A DNA stretch of 42,312 nucleotides. It comes from Candidatus Sericytochromatia bacterium S15B-MN24 CBMW_12. Lineage in GTDB: Bacteria > Cyanobacteriota > Sericytochromatia > S15B-MN24 > UBA4093. The DNA lies in the NCBI GenBank assembly GCA_002083825.1, contig DAZV01000015.1, positions 1 through 42,312 of the forward strand, given 5' to 3'. This document shows, piece by piece, positions 1-8,616 of this stretch (positions within the stretch are counted from its first letter, which is position 1; each line of letters starts with the position of its first letter). Both the position numbers and the translations under genes were made by a program. The notes below the pieces were generated by a model. That model was not told the origin of the DNA and ran no database searches. It saw nothing but the letters and a program-made list of their open reading frames with translations.

Positions 1-394
1 ATCTCGCCACGACGCTGAGTCTCTTCGGGCTCAGGGGCATGGCGAGGGCCCGTGCGCCCTGACACTCTCAAATCCCCACCGAACTGGTTCCAGACCCAAC
101 AACCGAGGCCACCCGCAGGCCGTCAAATCGACGGACGGGAGAGAACGTCCCCCTAACCCTCGCTCGGAAGCTGCGAACCCCGGTGGCAAGCGTGTCCATC
201 TCCAAACACTCCAGAAGCGAGACTTCTGGTTCGGTTTCATAACTTAATTCTCATTTGAGCTGCACTTAAACCGGCATTTACCGGATCTCTCCCGCCTCCC
301 CCGATAACCCGGTACGGGCCCCCGGGCCCCCATGGATTTTTCGGCGCCATGGCGCCGTAACGCGATCAGGGCATCGCGATCGGGGAGGCCAACG
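1..394. other. Non-coding leader with hairpins upstream of the glucosaminidase gene
   Basis: I see no convincing gene here. An open frame on the minus strand at 31-240 has no good ribosome binding site. The stretch is rich in potential secondary structure: TCAGGG/CCCTGA arms at 31-36 and 57-62, CCAGAAG/CTTCTGG at 211-217 and 223-229, a possible long-range pair CCACCG near 77-82 with CGGTGG near 181-186, and the perfect 16-bp palindrome CGGCGCCATGGCGCCG at 342-357. A structured 5' leader for the downstream cell-wall hydrolase gene is possible, but I cannot assign it to a known riboswitch class. Confidence 0.35.
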
Positions 395-1492
395 ATGACC
401 AGCGCAGCAGCCAGCACGTATCAAGGAATCTTGCGACGCCTGCAGGCCTTCGTCGCCCCCGCGACGGCTCCTTCGACCCTTCCGGCCCACCCCGCCGCCG
501 CACCGACGTCCCCCACCGCGATGGACAGCTTCGTTCGAACCTACGGGTTCCCCATGCCCGTGCAGGGCAGCTTCATGCCCGGGAATTTCGGCCCCGAGGT
601 CGGCGCCCTTCAAACGCATCTCGCAGCCCTGGGCTATCTGGCCGGAGCCCCCGATCAGAACTACGCCAACGGAACCATCGAGGCGGTCAAGTACTTCCAG
701 ATGGATTACGGGCTCTCGCCCAACGGCCTCTTCGACATGGCGACCTATCAAACGATGATGGCCGTCTTCGCCGGTCAACTTTCCTGGCGACGCGCCAAGC
801 CGGCCGCGCCGATCGCCCCCCAGCCCCAGCAGGCAGTCACGGTCGGCCCGTCGAACCCGCTGGGCATGGAATGGGTTTCGGCGGCGAAACCGGTTCAGCC
901 GACCCCGACCGAGCAGCCCAAGCCCGTCGCGAAGCCCGTCGCGAAGCCCGTCGCGACGCCCGCACCGAAGCCGGAACCGAAGCCCTCGGCGCTCGATGCG
1001 GCCATCGAAGCCCTGAAGAAGCTGACTCCGGCCCAGCTCACGCAGTTCGGAGCGACCGACAAGAAGCGCTTCTTCGAGATCATGCGCCCAGCAGCCGAGG
1101 AATCCGAGCGCCTTCACGGGGTGCCCGCCGCCGTCACCATGGCCCAGGCGGCCCTGGAGACCGGATGGGGCAAGTACCTCCTCCCTGGTTACAACGTCTT
1201 CGGGATCAAGGGCAAGGGGCCGGCCGGCACCGCTTCCAAGCAGACATGGGAGCATTACGACGGCAAGGACGTCACCATCACCGCCAACTTCGCGAAGTAC
1301 CACAACTACTACGAGGCGGTCTCCGAGCATGGCAAGCTCTTCCACAACGGCTACTACACCAAGGCGATCAACGCCTACAAGTCGAACCCGGATCCCCTCC
1401 TCTTCGCGAGGAACATCACCGGGATCTACGCGACCGATCCCCGGTACGGCGACAAGCTCATCTCGATCATGCAGCAGAACAACCTGGTCTAG
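395..1492 (+). CDS. Peptidoglycan-binding / GH73 glucosaminidase (FlgJ-type muramidase domain)
   Basis: Predicted cell-wall hydrolase of 365 residues cleaving the glycan backbone of peptidoglycan. Residues about 65-127 form a PG_binding_1 domain (GPEVGALQTHL, FQMDYGLSPNGLFD). Residues 168-197 are a Pro/Lys/Ala linker with KPVA repeats. Residues about 225-365 are a glucosaminidase domain with the motif AALETGWGK; E255 is the likely catalytic acid, and YNVFGIKG and ATDPRYGDKL are typical of the family. The start at 395 is chosen over the in-frame ATG at 332 because GGGGAGG (382-388) lies six bases upstream. No classical signal peptide is visible, so the export route is unclear. The FlgJ at 24446-24733 lacks this domain, so this protein could supply the muramidase function, but linkage is unproven. 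Confidence 0.85.
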   Translation: MTSAAASTYQGILRRLQAFVAPATAPSTLPAHPAAAPTSPTAMDSFVRTYGFPMPVQGSFMPGNFGPEVGALQTHLAALGYLAGAPDQNYANGTIEAVKYFQMDYGLSPNGLFDMATYQTMMAVFAGQLSWRRAKPAAPIAPQPQQAVTVGPSNPLGMEWVSAAKPVQPTPTEQPKPVAKPVAKPVATPAPKPEPKPSALDAAIEALKKLTPAQLTQFGATDKKRFFEIMRPAAEESERLHGVPAAVTMAQAALETGWGKYLLPGYNVFGIKGKGPAGTASKQTWEHYDGKDVTITANFAKYHNYYEAVSEHGKLFHNGYYTKAINAYKSNPDPLLFARNITGIYATDPRYGDKLISIMQQNNLV

Positions 1493-1522
1493 AGGGAGCG
1501 GCAGGTCCGGAAAGGGAGCCGT

Positions 1523-2776
1523 TCAGGAGTTCGGTCGGCCCTTGCCTTCGAGATCATGCACCGATTTGACGACGTCATGGCGCGTCGGCACCCAGTTGAT
1601 CCTTCGCCGTCCCAGCGCTCGGATGCTCGCCCAGAGAAGATGACGAATGAAGAACGGGGAGTAGCGCAGCGCTCCTATCATTCGCATGGTGGCATGTTCG
1701 AGGAAGAGACCGGCCGCGATGTAGGCCATGAAGCCGAGGGTGGCGATCGCCCAGACCGGCCATGGCAGGAAGCCTTCCGGCCAGACGAGCCCCATGACGG
1801 CGCAACCCAGCAGTCCCACCAGCAGCACCGAGCGCGGCAAGATGGCCAGCACGTAGCAAAGGCCATCGAGGGCGCGTCCCTGCATGCGCAGGCTGCCCCA
1901 GACCAGCGGCAAGAGCTGGCTCGCGGCCAGGCCGAACTTTCCTTGCAGCCAGCGGGTGCGCTGGCTGGCCATGGCCGAGAAATCGGAGATCTTCTCGTCG
2001 TAGATCACGGCGTCGGGGGCCCAGCGGATCGCGGTGCCCTTGCGCATGAGGGCGAGTTGCCACTCGCAGTCCTCCACGTGGGTGGAGGTCCGGTTCACCA
2101 GGCTGTCGAAGACGTCGCGACGGAAGGCGACTCCCGAGCCTGAGAGGAGGCCGGAGAGCCCCCAGAAGTGGCGGCCGGCGGCGACCACCTGATGATTGAG
2201 GGCCTCGGCGAGCGAATCGAGGGCGGATGCGGGGCTTTGATCGGGGTTCTTGGAGCGGCGCACGCCCTGGGCAACCGCCGCACCGCGTCCGAGCTGGGCG
2301 TCGAGCGCGGCGAGAAAGCCGGGATCGGCCAGGTTGTCGGCGTCGAGGAGGATGACGGCATCGAAGCGGTGATGGCGCGTGGCGAGTTGCTTCCAAAGCC
2401 ATGCGAGCGCTTGTCCCTTGGAACTGGGGCCGGCGGCTTCTCGTTCGAAGGCTTCCACGCCATGAGCGCGGGCGATCGCGGCGGTGCCGTCGCGACAAGT
2501 GTCGGCCACCACGAAGGCGGTCATGAAACCCGCGGGGTAGTCCTGGGCCTGGAGGCTTTCGAGCAGGGAGCCGATCACCCGCTCCTCGTCGTGGGCGGGA
2601 ATCAGGACGGCCATGCGCTGGGGGCGCGGATCCCGGAAGCGCGAGGGGGATGGCGGGAAGCGCCGGCCCAGGAGGGCGCCGACGGTGACGAAGAGCAGGT
2701 AAGCCAGGTTGAAGAGCAGCAGGGCCTGAATGATGGCAGCCCCGGCCTTCGCGGCCCCCAAGAAGCCCTCAAGCAT
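1523..2776 (-). CDS. Membrane glycosyltransferase, GT2 family (processive type)
   Basis: A 417-residue inverting GT-A glycosyltransferase. An N-terminal membrane segment (about 12-36) is followed by the GT2 core: AHDEE near 61, the metal-binding DADN at 145-148, VEDCEW at 234-239 (likely catalytic base region) and QRTRW at 272-276, the Q-x-x-R-W motif of processive enzymes such as hyaluronan and cellulose synthases. The C-terminal part (about 305-370) has two to three hydrophobic segments. Its start overlaps the end of the upstream GT4 gene by 8 bp, so the two are cotranscribed and probably translationally coupled. They may act in one exopolysaccharide or glycolipid pathway; the substrate cannot be read from the sequence. 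Confidence 0.85.
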   Translation of the reverse strand: MLEGFLGAAKAGAAIIQALLLFNLAYLLFVTVGALLGRRFPPSPSRFRDPRPQRMAVLIPAHDEERVIGSLLESLQAQDYPAGFMTAFVVADTCRDGTAAIARAHGVEAFEREAAGPSSKGQALAWLWKQLATRHHRFDAVILLDADNLADPGFLAALDAQLGRGAAVAQGVRRSKNPDQSPASALDSLAEALNHQVVAAGRHFWGLSGLLSGSGVAFRRDVFDSLVNRTSTHVEDCEWQLALMRKGTAIRWAPDAVIYDEKISDFSAMASQRTRWLQGKFGLAASQLLPLVWGSLRMQGRALDGLCYVLAILPRSVLLVGLLGCAVMGLVWPEGFLPWPVWAIATLGFMAYIAAGLFLEHATMRMIGALRYSPFFIRHLLWASIRALGRRRINWVPTRHDVVKSVHDLEGKGRPNS

Positions 2777-4022
2777 CGCTCAGCCCCCCCTTCTCGGTGC
2801 GCCTGCGTCCGGATGCCAACTCCAGGTAGACCTCCCCGGTCGCCCGCAACATCTCCGAGAGCGAGAAAAGCCGGCGGACCCGTTCCTGCCCTCTTGTCCC
2901 GAAGGCGGCTCGTGCCTGAGGGTGCTCCAGCAGGAAGAGGATGGCCTCGGCGAGGGCCTGAGGGTGCTCGGTGGGGACCAGGATTCCCGTCTTTCCCGGC
3001 ATGACCACCTCCACCGAGCCGTCCACCGCGGTGGCAATCACCGGCAGGCCGGCGGCCATCGCCTCCAGGAGGCAGATGGGAAGGCCTTCCCAGAGACTCG
3101 GCAGGACCACCACGTCGGTCGCCGCCAGGAGGCGCGGCACGTCGGAGCGGTAGCCCGTGATGATCAGGCGGTCTTCGAGGTCGAGAGAGCGTGCGAGCCG
3201 TTCCAGCGCCTCGCGGTCCTCGCCGTCCCCCACCAGCATGAAACGGAGATCGCGGTCGGTCAGGCGGGCAGCTGCCTCGAGAAAGGTCTTCTGTCCCTTC
3301 TGCACCGTCAAGCGCCCGAAGAGCGATACCAGCAGGCAGTTCGGGGGGATTGCGAACTCCGCGCGCAGGCTTTCGCGATCTTCTTGTCGGGGGAGGAAGG
3401 CCTCGCTCAGGACGCCGTTGGGGATCACCCGGCACGTCCGGGCGTCGAGGATGCCCAGGCGCAGGCCGAGGCGGCGGTCGGAGTCGCCGACGCAGATGAC
3501 CCGCGAGCTGAAGCGGGCGATAGCCGCTTCGAGCATGCGCGCGACGCTCTCGAGCAGGGCCGATCCGCGCGGGTGGAAGGACCAGCCGTGGACCGTGTAG
3601 ATGCGCGATCGCCCGGTGAGGAAGGCCGCGGGACAGGCCGCCAAGGCGGCCCGGGTGCCATGGAAGTGCACCTGGTCGATGCCCTCGCGCAGGATGATGG
3701 CCGCCAGGCGAAGACTCGCCGCGGGGTTGATCCGGCCGAGCATCGCCACCCGATGAACCCGGACGCCGAAACGCGCGAGGTCGCTGAGCAGCGGCCCGTC
3801 ATCGGAACACGCGACGTGTTGCTCGAAGCGCTCCGGATCGAGGCCGCCCACCAGGCTCAGCAGATGGGTCGTGCCGCCCCCCACCGCGCCGCTGGCCAGC
3901 ACATGCAGGATGCGAACCCGGGATCCCGCCTCACGAGCCCCGGAATCGGCGCTCGGCTCGGTACCCGGATCGAGGCCCGGATCGGTGCCCGATAGGGGCG
4001 GTTTTGGCTCGGTCTCGCCCAA
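2769..4022 (-). CDS. Glycosyltransferase, GT4 family
   Basis: A 417-residue retaining GT-B glycosyltransferase. The N-terminal Rossmann half starts at RVRILHVLASGAVGGG (about residue 36), with the glycine-rich acceptor loop. The C-terminal half has LFGRLTVQKGQ and the E-x7-E donor-binding motif in EGLPICLLEAMAAGLP. The start is a TTG at 4022 with AGGAAG upstream. The first about 35 residues are a Pro/Gly/Asp-rich extension outside the usual family boundary, so a later start cannot be excluded. It is the first gene of a two-gene operon with the membrane GT2 enzyme. Specificity is unknown. Confidence 0.85.
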   Translation of the reverse strand: MGETEPKPPLSGTDPGLDPGTEPSADSGAREAGSRVRILHVLASGAVGGGTTHLLSLVGGLDPERFEQHVACSDDGPLLSDLARFGVRVHRVAMLGRINPAASLRLAAIILREGIDQVHFHGTRAALAACPAAFLTGRSRIYTVHGWSFHPRGSALLESVARMLEAAIARFSSRVICVGDSDRRLGLRLGILDARTCRVIPNGVLSEAFLPRQEDRESLRAEFAIPPNCLLVSLFGRLTVQKGQKTFLEAAARLTDRDLRFMLVGDGEDREALERLARSLDLEDRLIITGYRSDVPRLLAATDVVVLPSLWEGLPICLLEAMAAGLPVIATAVDGSVEVVMPGKTGILVPTEHPQALAEAILFLLEHPQARAAFGTRGQERVRRLFSLSEMLRATGEVYLELASGRRRTEKGGLSDA

Positions 4023-4148
4023 GACGCGCTTCCTTTCGATCCCCCACGCGGAGTCGGGCCCAGTCTAGCGGGGGGCGGGGGGCGGATGGAAGGGCGAAGG
4101 GGAGAAAAAGACGGGGGGTCCTCGACGAAGGAGCGACCGAAACGCGAG

Positions 4149-5564
4149 CTAGGGCGCGAGCGAGCCCGTGAGGGCCGGAACCGGCACGCTCGGAGGCACC
4201 TCGTCGAAGAGGGGGGCGGTGAAGGAGAAACGCGACCCCTTGCCCGGTTTGGATGCGATCGTGATGCGGCCGCCTTGCAGTTCCACGAGCTGGCGACAGA
4301 TGGCGAGGCCCAATCCCGTTCCCGGCACGCGCCGGGCAACCGGATCGTTCACCATGTAGAAGCGGTCGAAGAGGTGCTCGTGGTGGACATCGGCGATTCC
4401 GATGCCGGTATCGGCCACCTCGAAGCGCAGGAAGTCGCCCTCCACCGCCGCCGAAACGGTGACGCCCCCCCCGGAAGGGGTGAACTTCAGGGCGTTGGAA
4501 ATCAGGTTCGTGAGCACCTGATGCATGCGGCCGAAATCCACCATGACGAGCGGCAAATCGCTCGGCTGGACCAGCGAGAAACGAACCCCCATCCGCTCGG
4601 CCTGAGCCCACTGGAACTCCATGGCGGCCGAGATGAGTTCCAGGGGATCGGTGGGCTGGATGTCGAGGTCGATTCGCTTGGCTTCCAGGCGCGAGAGGTC
4701 GAGGACGTCGTTCATGAGCTCGGTGAGGCGTCCGATGCCCTCGAGGATCTTGGCGAGCGCCTCTGCTTGCTTTTTGGTCAGGGGACCGAGGAGGCCCTCT
4801 TCCAGGGCGGAGGCATGGGTCATGAGGTAGTGGAGCGGGGTGCGGAGCTCGTGGCTCATGTTGGCGATGAAGGCGGAGCGGGACTGGTCCTGCTCCTTGA
4901 GCTCATGGAGGGCCTGCTGGAGGGCCCGGGTCTTGACGGCGACTTCCTGCTCGAGTTTCAGCGAGAATTGCTTTTCGAGGCTGATGTCATGGTAGACGAC
5001 GACGCGTCCCGCGACCTGGTTGGCGAGCAGGATGGGGGCGGAGTAGGCCTTGTAGAAGTCACCGCCGGCGGGGTGGGCCATGGCGGCGGCGATCGAGCGA
5101 TCGGGGTTGTCGACGGCGCGCTCGATGAAGCCGCGGAGGCCGGAGGAGTCCTCGTGGGAGCCGATGCGACCTCGCAGCTCGGCGAGGGGGGCGCTGGTGG
5201 GCAGGCCGTAGAAGCGGAAGCAGGCCTTGTTGGCCATGATCGGCTGGAAGTGGCGGTCGGTGAGGTAGACGGGGGTTTCCAGGCTGTTGATCACCGCCTG
5301 GAGACGCAGGTGGAAGGCGCCTTGCTGGGAACGGGCCGCCGTGAGTTCGGCGGCGAGCTCGGCGGCATGGCGTGCGAGCAGCCCGGAAGCGAGATGAGAG
5401 GCGGCGAGGGCCTTCTGGAGGCGCGCTTGACGGACGATCAGCAAGGCGGCTGCGCCGAAGGGGAGAAGGGCGGCGACCCCGGGAAATGCTGGGGCGACGA
5501 GCGCGGAGGCGGCGCCGAGGGCCAAAAGGCCGCCGATGAGGACCCCGCTGCGGATGTGGATCAC
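4149..5564 (-). CDS. Sensor histidine kinase with PAS-like domain (orphan)
   Basis: A 471-residue membrane histidine kinase. Two hydrophobic segments at about 7-25 and 28-46 form an N-terminal hairpin with almost no extracytoplasmic loop, so it probably senses a membrane or cytoplasmic signal. A PAS-like domain (about 85-195) is followed by a coiled coil and HisKA with SHELRTPL, phospho-acceptor H238. The HATPase_c domain has an N box (HQVLTNLISNALKF), G1 (DTGIGIA) and G2 (GTGLGLAI). The start is a GTG at 5564 preceded by AGGGGGTG. No response regulator gene is adjacent, so the partner lies elsewhere. Confidence 0.88.
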   Translation of the reverse strand: MIHIRSGVLIGGLLALGAASALVAPAFPGVAALLPFGAAALLIVRQARLQKALAASHLASGLLARHAAELAAELTAARSQQGAFHLRLQAVINSLETPVYLTDRHFQPIMANKACFRFYGLPTSAPLAELRGRIGSHEDSSGLRGFIERAVDNPDRSIAAAMAHPAGGDFYKAYSAPILLANQVAGRVVVYHDISLEKQFSLKLEQEVAVKTRALQQALHELKEQDQSRSAFIANMSHELRTPLHYLMTHASALEEGLLGPLTKKQAEALAKILEGIGRLTELMNDVLDLSRLEAKRIDLDIQPTDPLELISAAMEFQWAQAERMGVRFSLVQPSDLPLVMVDFGRMHQVLTNLISNALKFTPSGGGVTVSAAVEGDFLRFEVADTGIGIADVHHEHLFDRFYMVNDPVARRVPGTGLGLAICRQLVELQGGRITIASKPGKGSRFSFTAPLFDEVPPSVPVPALTGSLAP

Positions 5565-5639
5565 GTCGCACCCCCTTTTAAAACGATATTAACCGCTCAA
5601 GCGCAGATCGGCAACCCTTCCCAAGCGCTTTTCCGAGCG

Positions 5640-5668
5640 TTGACTTGCTGGGGGGAGAAACTTAGAAT
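5640..5668 (+). promoter_or_regulatory. Sigma-70-type promoter for the gene at 5838
   Basis: TTGACT at 5640-5645 and TAGAAT at 5663-5668 are separated by 17 bp. This is the best housekeeping-type promoter match in the window. Transcription would start near 5675 and leave a leader of about 160 bases that contains a 15-bp tandem repeat. Confidence 0.7.
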
Positions 5669-5789
5669 CGGTCCCGGTCCGCAACCTGGGCCGGCGAGCA
5701 ACGGGCCTGGCTCCAGCGGGGCCGGGGTCTCGATCGTGAAAGCCTCGCACTGGGTTACCGGCTCTTTCGGCGCTGTCGGCGCGCTGGCG

Positions 5790-5819
5790 CGCTATCGGCG
5801 CTCTCGCTATCGGCGCTCT
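5790..5819. repeat. 15-bp tandem repeat, two exact copies
   Basis: CGCTATCGGCGCTCT occurs at 5790-5804 and 5805-5819, preceded by degenerate CGGCGC-rich copies from about 5768. It lies in the leader just upstream of the ribosome binding site of the small gene at 5838. Confidence 0.85.
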
Positions 5820-5837
5820 ATCGAAGGGGGTGACGGG

Positions 5838-6095
5838 ATGAGCAAGACCCACCAGTTTTCCGTCTGCTCCAAGTCGGAGGTGCTGCTGCTCTTGGATCTC
5901 GCCCGGGAGCACGAACCGCATATCCGGCTGTCGTTCCGGGAGTACGGGGACATTCTCCAGATCTACCTCGAGACCGACTCCGCGGAGCTTTCCGCTTACC
6001 TCAACTACATGCTGACCCGGCTGCGAGAGGGACAGGGGGCGATAGCCTCCCGCTTCTCGCTGGCCTTCGCGGGCGGAAACGTGCATGGCGGATGA
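5838..6095 (+). CDS. Small conserved-looking protein of unknown function, coupled to the debranching enzyme gene
   Basis: An 85-residue soluble protein that I do not recognise. It starts at the ATG at 5838 with AAGGGGGTG six to fourteen bases upstream, and a strong promoter lies at 5640-5668. The predicted order is alpha/beta: a helix around SEVLLLLDLAREHEP, a strand around DILQIYLETD, then a helix around AELSAYLNYMLTRLREG. The stop codon overlaps the start of the next gene (ATG at 6085), so the two are probably translationally coupled. A regulatory or partner role for the debranching enzyme is an inference from that arrangement only. Confidence 0.7.
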   Translation: MSKTHQFSVCSKSEVLLLLDLAREHEPHIRLSFREYGDILQIYLETDSAELSAYLNYMLTRLREGQGAIASRFSLAFAGGNVHGG

Positions 6096-8427
6096 ACGCG
6101 CGGCCGGCCCGCCGGATCCGGGTGCCGAAGCGTCTCGCCCTCTCGAAGGGCGGGAGGTGATCGACGCGCGGGAGGTCGAGGAAGAGCCGCTCGAGGTGGG
6201 AGGCCAGATCTACCACGTCGACCGCTCGCTCTCCGCGTTGCTGTCGAGCGGGATCCCCGCGGTGCTGACGGCCTGCCGGGAGGGACGGCAGGTCATCAAG
6301 CAGGAGGCCCTGTTCCTGGTCAGCGGGGACGACGGGAACGTCTACCCGGGAACCGGCTGCGGCATGGGGCTTTACGCCTCGGATACGCGCTTCCTCTCGG
6401 CCTTGATCCTGCGGCTGGAGGGGGAAGTCCCCACGCTGTTGAGCTTCTCGGCGGAGCGGAACTACCTGAGCCAGGTCGAGTACATGAACCAGGTGCTCAC
6501 CATGCCCGAGGGCCCCGAAATCCCCCAGGAAACGATCTACGTCTCGAGCATCCGGGCGATCGCGAACGACCTGCGCGAGCAGGTACGGGTGGTCAACTAC
6601 AACCCCTTCGCCCTGAAGCTGAGGCTCAGCCTGGAGTTCGGGGCCGACTTCGCGGACATCTTCGAGGTTCGCGGCATGCACTCCCAGCGCCATGGCACGT
6701 TTCTGCAGCCCAAGGTCGAGAACGGCAACTGCCTGGTACTGAGCTACATGGGAGCGGACGCCTGTTTCCGGCAGACCCGGATTCGCTTCGGGGAGGGCGC
6801 TCCCATCCAGATGATCGAGGTGCTGCCGACCGAGCACTTCGCGACCCGGGCGATCGTCCACCTCCTGCTGGAGCTGGGCCCCAACGGGGGTCAAGCCGAG
6901 TTCGAGTACGTGCTCTCGACGCTTCACGGGAACGAGAAAGCGACCACGGGCCCTCCCCAGTCTTTCATGGCGTTCGTCTCGGAACTGGACCAGGCAGCCC
7001 ATCGGAAGGCCGAGACCAAGACCCAGCTCTGGGCGAGCAACGCTATCTACCACCTCATGCTCAACCGATCGATCCGGGACATCGCCTCGCTGACCCTCGA
7101 CTACGACACCGGCAGCTTCCCCTCGGCGGGAATTCCATGGTTCACGGCGCCCTTCGGACGCGACGCCCTGATAACCGCCTACCAGACCCTCCTGCTGAGC
7201 CCGGAAATCGCCAAGGGCACCTTGCGCTTTCTCGCCAAGCACCAGGGCAAGGATGACAACGCCTTCAGGGACGAGGAACCCGGCAAGATCATGCACGAGA
7301 TGCGCTACGGCGAGCTCTCGCGGCTCGGCGTGGTGCCTCACACTCCCTATTACGGGTCGGTGGACTCCACGCCCCTGTTCTTGATCTTGCTTTCGGAGGT
7401 CTACCGCTGGACGGGGGACAAGGAGTTCGTGCGGGAGCTCTGGGACGCGGCGGAAGGGGCCTTGATGTGGCTGGACGCCTACGGGGACCTCGACGAGGAC
7501 GGGTTCGTGGAGTACCAGCGTCGCAGCCCGATGGGACTCCTGGTCCAGGGTTGGAAGGACTCGGCCAACTCGGTGATCTTCCCGGACGCGACGCTTGCCG
7601 AGGGGGCGATCGCCCTGGCCGAAGTGCAGGGCTACGTCTACGCCGCCAAGAAGCGCGCCTCCGAGCTCTGCTACCTCATGGATCTGCGGGTCCTCGGCGA
7701 TCGGCTGGTACGCGAGGCCGAGGAGCTCAAGGTGGCCTTCAACGTGGCCTTCTGGAACGAGGCCGGCGGCTTCTACGTGGAGGCTCTGGATGGTAACAAG
7801 CGCCAGGTCGACATCCGGACCAGCAATCCGGGGCACGCGCTCTGGTGCGGCATCGTCGCCGACGATCGCATCCCCCTTCTGGTGGAGCAGCTTCTCGCTC
7901 CCGACATGTTCAGCGGCTGGGGCATCCGCACCATGTCGGCCGAGTGCCCGGTTTACAACCCGATGAGCTACCACAATGGGACCATCTGGCCGCATGACAA
8001 CTCGCTCATCCTGAAGGGAATGGCCGATCATGGCTACAAGGGCGAGGTCATCCGGATCATGGACGCGCTCTTCCAGGCCTCCCTGCACTTTCCCTATTAT
8101 CGGCTGCCCGAGCTCTTCTGCGGCTTCGCCCGCATGGGGGAGCTGGATCGTCCGGTGCCCTACCCGGTGGCCTGCTCGCCGCAGGCCTGGGCTGCGGGAA
8201 CGCACTTCCTGATGCTGCAATCGGCGCTGGGAATTCAGCCCGACGCGCCGGGAAACGCCCTTCACATCGTGCAGCCGATGCTGCCTCCGTGGCTGGACGC
8301 GATGCACGTGAAGGGGATCCGGGTGGGCGAGACGACGCTGGAACTGCAATTCATGCAGGCCAACGGGGTGACGACCGCCCGCGTGGTCAACAAGCAGGGG
8401 AAGGCGAAGATCCTGATCGAAGGTTAG
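6085..8427 (+). CDS. Amylo-alpha-1,6-glucosidase / glycogen debranching-type enzyme
   Basis: A 780-residue enzyme expected to hydrolyse alpha-1,6 branch points of glycogen or a related alpha-glucan. The N-terminal half (about 70-300) matches the bacterial GDE N-terminal beta domain (GTGCGMGLYASDTRFLSAL). The C-terminal half is an (alpha/alpha)6 barrel like the GDE_C/GH63/GH15 group, with GIPWFTAPFGRDALIT, GSVDSTPLFL, GWKDSANS and YHNGTIWPHDNSLI; acidic residues in these motifs are candidates for the active site. No signal peptide, so it is cytoplasmic. Related proteins are often found near glycogen or trehalose genes, but none is adjacent here apart from the coupled 85-residue protein. Confidence 0.87.
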   Translation: MADERAAGPPDPGAEASRPLEGREVIDAREVEEEPLEVGGQIYHVDRSLSALLSSGIPAVLTACREGRQVIKQEALFLVSGDDGNVYPGTGCGMGLYASDTRFLSALILRLEGEVPTLLSFSAERNYLSQVEYMNQVLTMPEGPEIPQETIYVSSIRAIANDLREQVRVVNYNPFALKLRLSLEFGADFADIFEVRGMHSQRHGTFLQPKVENGNCLVLSYMGADACFRQTRIRFGEGAPIQMIEVLPTEHFATRAIVHLLLELGPNGGQAEFEYVLSTLHGNEKATTGPPQSFMAFVSELDQAAHRKAETKTQLWASNAIYHLMLNRSIRDIASLTLDYDTGSFPSAGIPWFTAPFGRDALITAYQTLLLSPEIAKGTLRFLAKHQGKDDNAFRDEEPGKIMHEMRYGELSRLGVVPHTPYYGSVDSTPLFLILLSEVYRWTGDKEFVRELWDAAEGALMWLDAYGDLDEDGFVEYQRRSPMGLLVQGWKDSANSVIFPDATLAEGAIALAEVQGYVYAAKKRASELCYLMDLRVLGDRLVREAEELKVAFNVAFWNEAGGFYVEALDGNKRQVDIRTSNPGHALWCGIVADDRIPLLVEQLLAPDMFSGWGIRTMSAECPVYNPMSYHNGTIWPHDNSLILKGMADHGYKGEVIRIMDALFQASLHFPYYRLPELFCGFARMGELDRPVPYPVACSPQAWAAGTHFLMLQSALGIQPDAPGNALHIVQPMLPPWLDAMHVKGIRVGETTLELQFMQANGVTTARVVNKQGKAKILIEG

Positions 8428-8434
8428 CTTGTGC

Positions 8435-8440
8435 TAGAAT
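8435..8440 (+). promoter_or_regulatory. Extended -10 promoter element
   Basis: TGC followed by TAGAAT (8435-8440) directly after the debranching enzyme stop codon. No good -35 box is present, so the TG extension would have to compensate. It could drive the small gene at 8617. Confidence 0.45.
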
Positions 8441-8466
8441 CGAAGGATTCCCGCTGAAAGCAAAAC

Positions 8467-8603
8467 GCCGGCGGGTGATTGATTAAAGCGCCGAGGCTCA
8501 ACCCGCCGAGGCGGCGCCAGCCGACTGCCGACAGGTTATAATGACAGCGCCGCGGCTCAACCCGCCGAGGCGGCGCCAGCCGACTGCCGGCGGGTGATTG
8601 AAT
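8467..8603. repeat. 44-bp direct repeats with flanking repeat in the 8617 leader
   Basis: A 44-bp block occurs at 8487-8530 and 8546-8589 with one mismatch. The first copy is preceded, and the second followed, by GCGGGTGATTGAWTAA (8470-8485, 8590 onward). Between the copies sits GTTATAATGAC with a TATAAT at 8537-8542. The blocks contain self-complementary arms (CGGCGGGT/ACCCGCCG, GCGCC/GGCGC), so the transcript would be highly structured. Confidence 0.8.
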
Positions 8604-8616
8604 AAGGAGTAAGGCC

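Noticed and set aside
278..1345. Long open frame on the minus strand opposite the glucosaminidase gene
   Set aside because: Arg/Gly-rich low-complexity translation typical of a GC-rich shadow frame; the plus strand has clear domains and a ribosome binding site.
5790..5819. Two GCCGATAG words on the minus strand as sigma-28 promoters
   Set aside because: They are internal to a tandem repeat, have no -35, and point toward the start of the histidine kinase only at a distance.
4086..5837. Plus-strand open frame running into the small gene at 5838
   Set aside because: It lies opposite a certain histidine kinase and reads as Glu/Gly-rich nonsense; only the last 85 codons have their own promoter and ribosome binding site.
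6001..8349. 782-codon minus-strand frame opposite the debranching enzyme
   Set aside because: Shadow frame; the plus strand carries the full enzyme family motifs.
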